Source: Chrysochromulina tobinii
Lineage: Eukaryota; Haptophyta; Prymnesiales; Chrysochromulinaceae
Reading direction: 5' to 3'
Length of the DNA: 39,245 nt
Assembly: GCA_001275005.1 (NCBI GenBank)
Contig: JWZX01003316.1
Location: 1 to 39,245 of the forward strand
Shown: one piece after another, positions 9,152-17,504 of the stretch
Numbering within the stretch: position 1 is the first letter of the stretch
Layout: each line of letters starts with the position of its first letter
Made by a program: the position numbers and the translations under genes
Notes under the pieces: model-generated
Databases searched by the model: none
The model's input: only the letters and a program-made list of their open reading frames with translations
What the model was told of the DNA's origin: nothing

Positions 9152-9250
9152 TGGCTCAGAGTACCGTCCGACGATTAGACGTTCGACGAGACGTTGAGAG
9201 GAGAGAAAAAAACGGGTTCACACGCAGCAACCTGTGCGTGGCTCCTAAAC

Positions 9251-10228
9251 ATGCTGTTTTACGCCGCCGCGCTCGCGATGCTTCCTTCAACAAGCGCTGT
9301 TACCAGTACCGCGACGAGCGGCACCGCGCTGCGAGGCGTAGGCACATTTGCGAGCCGCAGCAGCGCGCCGCCGACCATGGCGTCAAAGGTGTCGTTTGCC
9401 AAGTACCATGGTCTGGGCAACGACTTTGTGATGATCGACTGCCGCGAACAGGGCGAGCCCGTGCTTACGCCCGAGCAGGCGGCGCGAATGTGCGACCGCA
9501 ACTTCGGGGTCGGCGCCGATGGCGTCATCTTCGTGTTGCCCTCCGACGTACCAGAGGCGCAGACTCGCATGCGTATCTACAACTCGGATGGCTCCGAGCC
9601 GGAGATGTGCGGAAACGGCATCCGCTGCATGGCAAAGTTCGTCTCCGACATCGACGCATCGCGTGCCGCACGCGGCGCGATCGCCACAGGTGCTGGGTTG
9701 ATCGTGCCCGAGCTTCAAGCGGACGGCACGGTGCGCGTTGACATGGGCGAGCCCTTCCTGCTCGCAAAAGATGTTCCTACCTCACTGCCCACCGATGCAC
9801 TTGGTCGCGCCATTGAGGCGCCGCTTACGGTCGCAGGCAAAGAATGGAAGGTTACGTGCGTCGGCATGGGCAACCCGCACGCCATCGTCTTCGTGGACGA
9901 CATCGACACTCTCGATCTCGCCGCGGTCGGCCCCCTGTTCGAAAAACATCCAGTCTTCCCGAAGAAGACGAACACCGAGTTCGTGCAGGTCCTTTCGCCT
10001 ACCCACCTACGGATGAAAGTCTGGGAGCGCGGTGCCGGCCCGACCCTCGCATGTGGCACAGGTGCGTGCGCTCTCACTGTTGCTGCCGTGCTCGTCGGGA
10101 AGGCAGAACGCACGTGCACGGTCACTCTGCCCGGCGGAGATCTGCGCATCGAGTGGTCGGAGGCAGACAACCACATCTACATGACAGGGCCAGCTCAGCG
10201 AGTTTTCGGCGGCGAATATGCCTTCTGA
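9251..10228 (+). CDS. dapF: Diaminopimelate epimerase, probably plastid-targeted
   Basis: A 325-aa protein. DapF interconverts LL- and meso-diaminopimelate, the penultimate step of lysine synthesis by the DAP route. Seen: [13 protein letters not shown] near the start of the mature domain, [11 protein letters not shown], the first catalytic cysteine in EMCGNGIRC, and the second in LACGTGACA. Both halves of the cysteine pair are intact. The first 45 or so residues are an extension absent from bacterial enzymes. It begins with the hydrophobic [17 protein letters not shown], a likely signal peptide, followed by a Ser/Thr/Arg-rich stretch that looks like a transit peptide. The mature start is probably near [11 protein letters not shown]. 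It sits about 100 bp after the FAHD2-like stop. Confidence 0.95.
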   Translation: MLFYAAALAMLPSTSAVTSTATSGTALRGVGTFASRSSAPPTMASKVSFAKYHGLGNDFVMIDCREQGEPVLTPEQAARMCDRNFGVGADGVIFVLPSDVPEAQTRMRIYNSDGSEPEMCGNGIRCMAKFVSDIDASRAARGAIATGAGLIVPELQADGTVRVDMGEPFLLAKDVPTSLPTDALGRAIEAPLTVAGKEWKVTCVGMGNPHAIVFVDDIDTLDLAAVGPLFEKHPVFPKKTNTEFVQVLSPTHLRMKVWERGAGPTLACGTGACALTVAAVLVGKAERTCTVTLPGGDLRIEWSEADNHIYMTGPAQRVFGGEYAF

Positions 10229-10922
10229 TGGACTCGAGGCCAGACACTCGCGAATCGGGCACCCACGCATCCGATCGTGTGTCAATCTGGGCATGAGGGA
10301 TTGCCGCGGAGTCTGTGCGCGAGTGTCAGAAGTCAGATGGCAGGGCGCTGCTCCGGTCCGGGGTTTCATAAACGTCGAGTAGTCGCCGGGCGGGTCCGGG
10401 CGGTGCCGTAACAGCCCGTCTCTCCATGCGCGTGTAATAAGCGGTGCACACGCAACTTTGGGGTTGTTACTAGACACGTTTCACGCGCGCCCCGGCCTGG
10501 CCGTCGCCCAACCGGGACGCGGAGTCGGGACGCTCGCGTCGCTCGGCTCGGGACCACCGCGCGCCGCCGCGCGCCGGCCCAGCACGGTCGCGCACCCCCC
10601 GCGGCAACCGGCCGTGATCCGCGGCATACTACACGAAACAAAACGAAAACCAGACGCCCCGTGGACGGCGGTATCATCTCCCTGCGGTATACTCTCCCCG
10701 CGGTATAGAACCCATCAACCAGATGCCACTGCCACCGTGCCGCACTGCCCACTTCCCGACACCATCGACGAGCACTGAACAGTGCGCACTCGCGCGCTCG
10801 TCCGCCGTTGCGCCGCCGACGCCTTTTTTCTTTCCCGCTTCGCACCTTGCGCTGTGTGCGGCGGAGCGACACCGCCACTGCCTGCGGCAGCGTGGCGGGC
10901 TTTCCCACGTAAGTTTGCGGAC
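10229..10922. other. CpG-rich convergent gap downstream of dapF and the pyrophosphorylase
   Basis: A tail-to-tail gap of 694 bp. Positions 10480-10620 are very rich in CG dinucleotides with self-complementary GC runs. Positions 10625-10710 are less extreme and hold a repeated CGGTAT element (near 10667, 10684 and 10701). Frames on both strands are open by composition only. I find no homology and call no gene. Confidence 0.5.
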
Positions 10923-12767
10923 TCACTGGACCGGGGAAGGATCGCAGGTGACTTCACCGGTGTACTTTCCCGCCGCCGTGTATGTCTTCATCTCGATTGG
11001 ATCCACTCGGAAGCCGCGGATGCTAACGGGCTCGGGTGCAGCCGCGAGCTCCTCTGGGGTCAACGCCACGAATTTGCAGCCAGCATTCTTGACCGTCAGG
11101 TTCTCTAGCGTGATCTCCTCTCCAGGCTTCGCCTTAACAATCAAGCAGCCATCCACGTGTACGTTCTTGAGAGTGATGCCTGCGCCCTCGAGTACGAGGA
11201 CCGAGCCGGGGGCCAAAGAGCCTCCGCTGACCTTGGACTTGCAGCCGACCGCAAACGAAGGCGAGAGGATAACTGCCGGAGGAATAGAGACCTTGATGCC
11301 CAGGAATTCGGCGTGGACGGGCTTTCCTATGGCCATGCCTGCGCCACCACACGAGAGAATGTCGCAGTTCCATTTGTAAAAGTCCATCTCACCTGCGGAC
11401 GCGCACGCTGGCTCGAGCCCGCTTTCCTGCTTTGCCTTTGCGTCCTTGACGTTGTTCTTGACGGGCGAGTACTGGCGAACGTACGTACGGTTGAGCGAGG
11501 TGAATCCGACCAACGCACCATTAGAATACAGACGTGGGAAGTCTTGCATCATGCACTCCAATCGTGTGGGCGACTTGAACGCCGTTTTGGTGCTATCTTT
11601 GTATTTGGGGTTGACGAACTCAGGTACCGCACCCTTGGACTCCTCAAGAGCGCCGTCGTAGGACTCAAGTTTGAAGACGAGCTCATTAATGCTCCCGGGC
11701 CATACAGAGAAGCCAGTGACGGGGTCGTTCACGTCGCCGTCCTTGAATTGCTCCGTTGCACGGAGCATCGAGTCGATCTGGTTGTACTCGACGTTGATCG
11801 TCAGGTCCTTGACGTCCGGGTTCTGGCTCTTGAGACAGCAGATGCCGCCGATCGCCTCGCCAGCGATCCGCGGCACGCAGACTGAGTTCATGTCAAACCC
11901 ATTCTTAACGGAGGCCCCGAGGCCAAGCAAGCAAGACTGGAGCGCGAAGGCGTTGGTGTCTTGGAAGATGAAGAGCCACTTCTTGCCCATCTTCCGCCAT
12001 TTCTTGACAGTCCCACTCATGTGCAAGAGGCTGTGCACGTCGCCGTGGCCGTGGGGCTTGGTCTGGATTTGAAACCCAGTCTCGTCTAAAGCGATGCGGC
12101 CGTCGTTGTCTTCGATGGAAGGGACCTTGCCTTGCATCAGTAGAGTTATCTGCCCCTCGGCCATTCCGAAGTTGCTGTGTGCCGCAAGCAGAGCCTTGGT
12201 ACGCGCATCGGTGTCCGCTGAGGTCATCATGGCGAGCGGCAGAGTGATGGAGTCATCCCTTCGTGTCTCGCGTGCGTACGCCTGGTACGCCAAGATTTGC
12301 TCGATGTAGTATTGGAGGTAGCAGCGGCCGGTGAAACTCTCCGTTGGCAGGCCCACCTTGATGTTGCTGTAGCCAAGCCGTTCGCCCAGGCCGCCCGCGA
12401 CGAGCATGAAACTGCACTCAGCCACTGAGTCCAGGCCCACCTGTTCCATGGCCGCCCATGCGTCAGTGTGTGCAGTCAACGTCTCTCCCATTGGAATATT
12501 CGGGCTGAATCCGGCAAATGCGTCGACTCCAGCCTTTGAATCAGCGAGAAGCTTGCGAGCATTCTTTATGTACTGCACGATGCCGCCTCCATATTTTGCA
12601 TCGGCCTGCATGATTTGCTGGATCAAGGCCTTCTTCTCAGCATCCTTCTCCCCGGGCGCGGGCCAGTTCTCGAAAAGATGGCCCTGCCCAGCCTTGACCA
12701 TCGAGGCGGCGAAGATCGCCTCTTCCGGACTCAGCACTGACGCGTTTCCTTCAAGGCCGCCACTCAT
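10923..12767 (-). CDS. USP: UDP-sugar pyrophosphorylase
   Basis: A 614-aa enzyme of the UDP-sugar pyrophosphorylase family (broad-specificity UTP:sugar-1-phosphate uridylyltransferase). It makes UDP-glucose, UDP-galactose and UDP-uronic acids for wall, glycan or storage polysaccharides. Evidence: the nucleotide-binding loop LVAGGLGERLGYSNIKVGLP (about residues 122-141), where the AGGLGERLGY form is typical of USP rather than UGPase, followed by the FTGRCYLQYYIEQIL segment. KPHGHGDVH is the sugar-binding-type HGDVH motif. The C-terminal part has beta-helix-like hydrophobic repeats as in family members. Length fits plant USP (about 600-620 aa). The ATG chosen (12767) follows CCTTCAG; the frame continues upstream but lacks an ATG. 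Confidence 0.93.
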   Translation of the reverse strand: MSGGLEGNASVLSPEEAIFAASMVKAGQGHLFENWPAPGEKDAEKKALIQQIMQADAKYGGGIVQYIKNARKLLADSKAGVDAFAGFSPNIPMGETLTAHTDAWAAMEQVGLDSVAECSFMLVAGGLGERLGYSNIKVGLPTESFTGRCYLQYYIEQILAYQAYARETRRDDSITLPLAMMTSADTDARTKALLAAHSNFGMAEGQITLLMQGKVPSIEDNDGRIALDETGFQIQTKPHGHGDVHSLLHMSGTVKKWRKMGKKWLFIFQDTNAFALQSCLLGLGASVKNGFDMNSVCVPRIAGEAIGGICCLKSQNPDVKDLTINVEYNQIDSMLRATEQFKDGDVNDPVTGFSVWPGSINELVFKLESYDGALEESKGAVPEFVNPKYKDSTKTAFKSPTRLECMMQDFPRLYSNGALVGFTSLNRTYVRQYSPVKNNVKDAKAKQESGLEPACASAGEMDFYKWNCDILSCGGAGMAIGKPVHAEFLGIKVSIPPAVILSPSFAVGCKSKVSGGSLAPGSVLVLEGAGITLKNVHVDGCLIVKAKPGEEITLENLTVKNAGCKFVALTPEELAAAPEPVSIRGFRVDPIEMKTYTAAGKYTGEVTCDPSPVQ

Positions 12768-12922
12768 ACTGAAGGAGATTGTCTTTGCAATCTCGCTGGA
12801 CAGGCTCGGCTTTCTCGTTAGGCCAGGACACTGCAAAGTTGGACGACCTTGACGCGTAACCTGCTTTTGAGTTTATTGCTCTCACCACAACCTGTGATCA
12901 CGCGCTTTCCGTCGGTCGCGGC
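12768..12922. promoter_or_regulatory. Putative bidirectional promoter (USP / coiled-coil protein)
   Basis: A 155-bp gap between divergent ATGs. It contains the palindrome GTGATCAC near 12894, followed by GCG, and TGACGCG near 12850. Promoter function is inferred from spacing alone. Confidence 0.4.
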
Positions 12923-15469
12923 ATGTTGTCTTACTTTACGGGAGGGGAGGAGGACTCGGAGGACATCGTCGAGAAGCGCGTGCGTGTGCTGCGGCTGCAC
13001 GTCGAGACACTCACTCGCCAGGCGGAGGTGCGCGAGGCCGAGCTTGCTGCCGCGAAGGTAAAGCTCAAGGGCTTCGAAGCGCAGCAATCCGAGGCCGCGC
13101 CAAGGGAGAAAAAGCTCTTCAATAGGCTCGAGAAGCTCCAGGCCGAGCTGAAGCTCGCGCGCGAGCACCGCGCCGCGGAAGAATCACGCGCTGCCGACCT
13201 GGCGGCTCATCTTGAGCAGATAGTCGATGCAGCCAAGGGCGAGAATGAGACGCCCGGTACGAAGATCTTGCTCAAGGTGACGAACGAGCAGCTCGACGTG
13301 ACGCAGAAGGCTTTACAGCAAGCTCTGTTCCGCGCTTCGGACGCCGAACGGCAGGCAAGCGATGCGTCCGCCGAGGCGAAGCGCGCACAGGATCTGCTAG
13401 AGCAAGCCGAGCAGCGCGAGGCTGCGCTCGACCAGCGCTTGACCAAGCTCGTCGATAAGTGCTCTCAGGCGTCGACGCTGCAGCTGCCTCCGATGAGTAA
13501 AGGCAAGGATCTGGCGGAACAGCACCACATCCTGCAGCTCAGCTATCGGCATCTGCAGTCGGAGGTTCGTCTTAAGATGGCCGCGCTCGAGGGCCTGGCG
13601 CATCAACGCGATGAGCTGCGCAGCCTGGTGGATCAGCGGCTGCCGGCCCAGCAGGAACATCACCGCAAGCTGCGCGCCGAGCTCGCTCAGCAGAAGCAGG
13701 AGGCACACGAGCAGATTACAGCGATGCGCGAGTCACTTGAGCAGCACCTCGAGCACCTCGATGGGCTGCGGCGCGGCTCCATCAGCCAGGGCAGTGAAGA
13801 GCAAAACAACCTCGGCCCAGTCGCACGTGGACTTCTCGTAAGGTCGAGGGTGAGTGCGGCAGTACGAATGGGAGCGCTGCGCGCAGCTGGCCGCCGTGCG
13901 GCCGCGGCCGCGGCGTACGCCGAGCAGCGGAAGGCCGAGCTAAAGGCGCAGGCCGAGGCAGCTGCGATGGCAGCGGAGGACGCTCGCAGATCAGCGGAGC
14001 AGCGGGTCAAAGGCTTGGAGACAGAGATTGGGTTGCTGAGACGCGAGCTTGACGCAGCAGTGAGCGGGTCGGACGCGATACGGATGGCGAAACAGGAATT
14101 GGTGACGGCGCAAGAGGGGTTACTCAGTCAGATGCGAGCGCTCCAGGGCTCCTTGGATGCCTCGGAAGAGGAACTTCACAGAGTGCAGGCAGAGCGTCAC
14201 TCGCTGCGCGAGCAGCTCGACAAAGGTGCAAGTCGCGAGCATGAGCTCGCCGAGCAGCTTGCACGTGAGCAGCGTGCTAAACAGGCGAGCGTTGAGGAGC
14301 TGCACGAGCTGCGCCGCGCGATGCCTGGCACCGATCTTGAACAACGGCTGCACGAGGCGCGCGACGCAGCGGCTGCAGCTCGGAGCGAGGCAGCCGCACT
14401 ACAAATGCAGCTAGAGCAGGCTAAGAGCGCGCGAGACACTGCTGCACGGCGCGAAGCCGAGGCGCAGCAGCAGCTCCGTCGGGCAGAGGAGCGCGCCTCC
14501 CAGGCGACGCGCCAACTGCAGGCTGCCTCCACGCACAGCACTGCGCACCAGTCGCAGGCGCTCACTCAGTCTGGGCGAGAGTTGGAGGCGGTTCGCAGGA
14601 CAGCTGAGCTCGAGAACGAGTGCGCCCGTTTGCGACATGAATTGAACGAGCAGCGACAGGTCGTTCAGCGCCAGGGATTGCAAGCCCAGCCTGCTGCGAT
14701 GCAAGGCTCGGCTATGTTCGCGAGCCCGGCGGGTTTCCATAGCCCCGCAGCGCCGAACATGGCGAGCATGGCGAGCATGCGGGTGGCGGCTGATGAAGCG
14801 GCCCAGCTACGACAGCATTTGCTTCAGGCTCAGCAGCGTGAGGCCGCCCTGGCAGAGCAGCTTCGACAGACGCAAATGCTGCAACACTCGGGTGGTTCTG
14901 AGCACCTTGAGCATCTCGCAAACTCCTATAGGGCAAAGGCTGAGCAGCTCGCTCAGCAATTAGCAGACGAACGAAACGTCGCAGCGATGCAGGGGGAGCT
15001 TTGGAAGGAGCAGATGCAAGCACTTCGCACGCGCTCAAAGGCCGATAGAGAAAATGCACAGCAACTCGAGGAGCAGCTACGTGCAGTGCTCAATGGGGAT
15101 CATTCGACGCCTCGGCTACGTGCTTCAGCAGAAGGGCGAGGCACGCCTTCTACGCGCACGCCAGAGCCAGGTCCCGGCGACGAGCCACTGATTTTCGGTG
15201 GCGCTCGCGCACGCCCTGGAGGCTCTCGTGGATCCATCCCGATCCCCATTCCAATTATTCCAATGTCCAAGGATACCGTTAAGAAAGAAGTAACTAAAGT
15301 GCTTGGCGTCGTCGACAAGAAGGTGGACGGTGTGCTCGATAAGGTGGCCGATAAGATGGACGGTGTGCTCGATAACGCGATGGTCCGCATGGATAGCATA
15401 GTGGGCCGCTTTCAAGCCGCTCGCTCGAGCTTCACCGGGTATGACCAACCTCGCAGCTTGCTGGACTGA
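12923..15469 (+). CDS. Large coiled-coil protein with 11-residue repeat tail
   Basis: An 848-aa protein I cannot assign to a named family. Residues about 8-700 are almost continuous coiled coil (Ala/Glu/Gln/Arg-rich heptads, few prolines) with two brief breaks. One, near residues 290-310, has the basic start VRSRVSAAVRMGALRAAGRRAAAAAAYAEQ shortened here to its basic, Ala-rich character; the other, near 590-620, is Pro/Met/Ser-rich. A non-coiled linker (about 720-775, Gly/Arg/Pro-rich, ending in a PIPIPIIP run) precedes four 11-residue repeats (about 790-833), of which two share the core DGVLD. The tail could be an amphipathic membrane-surface helix. A structural, golgin-like or centrosomal role is possible but not shown. 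Confidence 0.8.
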   Translation: MLSYFTGGEEDSEDIVEKRVRVLRLHVETLTRQAEVREAELAAAKVKLKGFEAQQSEAAPREKKLFNRLEKLQAELKLAREHRAAEESRAADLAAHLEQIVDAAKGENETPGTKILLKVTNEQLDVTQKALQQALFRASDAERQASDASAEAKRAQDLLEQAEQREAALDQRLTKLVDKCSQASTLQLPPMSKGKDLAEQHHILQLSYRHLQSEVRLKMAALEGLAHQRDELRSLVDQRLPAQQEHHRKLRAELAQQKQEAHEQITAMRESLEQHLEHLDGLRRGSISQGSEEQNNLGPVARGLLVRSRVSAAVRMGALRAAGRRAAAAAAYAEQRKAELKAQAEAAAMAAEDARRSAEQRVKGLETEIGLLRRELDAAVSGSDAIRMAKQELVTAQEGLLSQMRALQGSLDASEEELHRVQAERHSLREQLDKGASREHELAEQLAREQRAKQASVEELHELRRAMPGTDLEQRLHEARDAAAAARSEAAALQMQLEQAKSARDTAARREAEAQQQLRRAEERASQATRQLQAASTHSTAHQSQALTQSGRELEAVRRTAELENECARLRHELNEQRQVVQRQGLQAQPAAMQGSAMFASPAGFHSPAAPNMASMASMRVAADEAAQLRQHLLQAQQREAALAEQLRQTQMLQHSGGSEHLEHLANSYRAKAEQLAQQLADERNVAAMQGELWKEQMQALRTRSKADRENAQQLEEQLRAVLNGDHSTPRLRASAEGRGTPSTRTPEPGPGDEPLIFGGARARPGGSRGSIPIPIPIIPMSKDTVKKEVTKVLGVVDKKVDGVLDKVADKMDGVLDNAMVRMDSIVGRFQAARSSFTGYDQPRSLLD
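15290..15421 (+). repeat. Four 33-bp (11-residue) repeats at the C-terminus of the coiled-coil gene
   Basis: Units begin at 15290, 15323, 15356 and 15389 and encode VTKVLGVVDKK, VDGVLDKVADK, MDGVLDNAMVR and MDSIVGRFQAA. The central two share a 19-bp identity (15324-15342 and 15357-15375). The 11-residue period is that of perilipin, synuclein and apolipoprotein-type amphipathic helices. Confidence 0.8.
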
Positions 15470-16006
15470 ATCACCTACGAGTACCGCTCTCTTCTAGAGT
15501 CCGGTGGACCGGTCCGGGACGCGGCCCGGGCGCATACGGGGCGCATACATAATACATAAGGTCGTGCCTCGTGTGTGAGGCCTGGAGAGCACATCGCACC
15601 TGGTTCCTGGAGGCAGACCGGAGGTGTGCCGTGCGTGGTCGGGGAGAGAAACTCACTTCGACGCGCGCGGAACTCGATTTAGAATCCGTATGCCACTGAC
15701 TCTGAAGACAGTCACGCCACGGCCCCGTACGGTACAAAGAGGTCAACGGGCGACAAGGACCGGGCCGATATTGTATATACCGTCTACGCGACCGTTTAAC
15801 GACCGCTTGCGTGCTAGCACACTCGTTTGAAAGTCGTGCTACTCGTGGACTCGGGCGACGGGCCCACATGCACATCTCGCGACGGACGGGAGATACGTGA
15901 CTCGGCTCTGGCACCGCACGAGCCACGACGAGACGTCCGAGACGAGATCCGACGCGTCACGCGACCCCGTCATCCCGCCAACGCGGATCCGACGTCGCGT
16001 CGCGGA
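15470..16006. other. CpG-rich convergent gap with palindromes
   Basis: Tail-to-tail gap. Near 15500-15520 it holds the perfect palindrome GGACCGGTCC followed by GCCCGGGC. Further on it has a CCGTACGG-type element near 15727 and an AT-rich TATTGTATATA patch near 15770. I see no coding region or tRNA. Confidence 0.5.
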
Positions 16007-16957
16007 CTACTGAAGGACTGCAGCCCATCCTTCCTCAAGCGCGGGCATCGACGCGTTTTCGAGCGCATCGGCCATCGGCCCGATGAGTGCCTCCCACGCG
16101 TACTCAACCGCCACGCATTGCTTTGAAAGCTTGTAGAGCAGCTGCTTGCGCGCGCGCCGCGTCGAGCAGGGGGCCTCCAGGAATATGAGCGGACATCCCT
16201 CCACCATGGCGTCCCATAAATCAGCAAGGCTGTCACACCCGCAACGCGCCGCGCACGCCTCATCTGACAAAGCTGTGACCAGCACGAGCAGGGACATGTG
16301 CTCAACTACAGTCGGATGCTCGCTCATCGAAGCAAACGATGCCCCGCAAACCACAACCAGGCGGCGTGAGAGAGTCGCCTTCAGCTTAGCCCAACCTGAA
16401 ATCGTGTCTGCAGAAGACGTCAATGCACGTCCAGAAGGGATGCGGCATCGTGGCGGCCAGCACGCACGAAGTAAAGACTCATTGAGCATGTGTGCTCGAT
16501 CGAGGTCCGCTGCCTCGCGAGCAGCAGCCCTTTCGTCTTGTGCCGCGAAAGTGAGTACTGGAGCTGGAAGGTCAAGGGAGCCCGGGGGCGCCGGCTGCAC
16601 GTCGGGGTGGACCGGCATCGATTCTGCCGCACCAATTTGCTGTGCCAATGCCCAAAGCCCAGCTGAATCATGAACGCTCACCCAATGATGAGTCGACTCA
16701 TCACCGAGCGGACCCGATGGCTCGGGCAGGCTTTTCGACGACTCAGCCACGGCAGAGGACGGCAAAGGTTTGACAGCTAGCCACTCTCGGTGCCGTGCAC
16801 CGTTTTCTGTGGCGTGCCACCAATACCGATCGCCGTGCGCCAAAGGCTCACTTATAATTGGCAACTCGTCGGGTGCGGATTCTCGCTCTCGTGGGCGCTT
16901 GGCAATGCCAACATTCCGATCAGACGCAGCGTCCCAATCCTCGATGCTCTCTAGCAT
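16007..16957 (-). CDS. Orphan 316-aa protein
   Basis: An open frame of 316 codons from the first ATG (MLESIEDWDAASDRN), with balanced amino-acid composition and no low-complexity bias in its second half, so probably a real gene. I do not recognise the family. Visible features: a basic KRPRERE patch near residue 20 (possible nuclear signal), a YWWHATENG segment near 45, and a hydrophobic strand-rich block (RRLVVVCGASF, LLVLVTALS, CPLIFLEA) that looks like an alpha/beta domain and has a loose resemblance to tandem BRCT-type folds. The C-terminus ends ALEEGWAAVLQ. It lies tail-to-tail with the coiled-coil gene and is preceded by CCDC61 in the same orientation. Confidence 0.65.
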   Translation of the reverse strand: MLESIEDWDAASDRNVGIAKRPRERESAPDELPIISEPLAHGDRYWWHATENGARHREWLAVKPLPSSAVAESSKSLPEPSGPLGDESTHHWVSVHDSAGLWALAQQIGAAESMPVHPDVQPAPPGSLDLPAPVLTFAAQDERAAAREAADLDRAHMLNESLLRACWPPRCRIPSGRALTSSADTISGWAKLKATLSRRLVVVCGASFASMSEHPTVVEHMSLLVLVTALSDEACAARCGCDSLADLWDAMVEGCPLIFLEAPCSTRRARKQLLYKLSKQCVAVEYAWEALIGPMADALENASMPALEEGWAAVLQ

Positions 16958-17504
16958 CGACCGAAAAATATGCAGAGAAAGAGACGAGTGTGAAAGAGGG
17001 CTGTTAAATGTAGAAAAGTTTGTCTTTAATTGCGTTGGAGGGGTGGGGTGCGTTGCTTCCCCGTGCACCGTGCTCCGGTGCTGGAAAAGTTAGTATATTA
17101 TTATTATGCCGCATACAGTTGTTCACACACACACTCATGGGGGCTGGGGGCCCCGGCGGAAGGCGAACCGACACGACACCCCGCATCCACCCCGCTTTGA
17201 TATTCGGATGCCCAGTCAACCCAGTCCCCAGCCCACCCGACTTCGCGCTTCCGAAACACAGGAAAGTCGGAACACGCAGAGCGCCCGAAGAGCTCTGGAG
17301 TTGCCTCGTCGCTCATTCAGGCCCAACCGCATGTGCTCCGCACAGCGGAGCACCACGACCCAGCCCGTGGAAACGCGCAGTGCCTGAAACGCAGCCAAAC
17401 CATGCACATGCCCACGCCCCTTCACGTTGCAGATCCCCATGAGGTTCCCGGGCTCACAATGTGCCAGCCGGAAGATGCGGATCAGTGCTGCGCCTCTACC
17501 GCGC
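16958..17504. other. Spacer between CCDC61 and the orphan gene
   Basis: This region should contain the CCDC61 3' UTR and the promoter of the 316-aa gene. It has an AT-rich TATATTATTATTATG run near 17092-17107 and a CA repeat near 17124. A long minus-strand frame crosses it out of frame with CCDC61 and is Arg/Ala-rich, typical of GC-driven chance frames. I see nothing else in it. Confidence 0.45.

Noticed and set aside
7000-10228. Operon of J-protein, FAHD2-like and DapF genes
   Set aside because: This is a eukaryotic nuclear locus with an intron and separate 100-145-bp spacers; tandem order alone does not show co-transcription, and the functions are unrelated.
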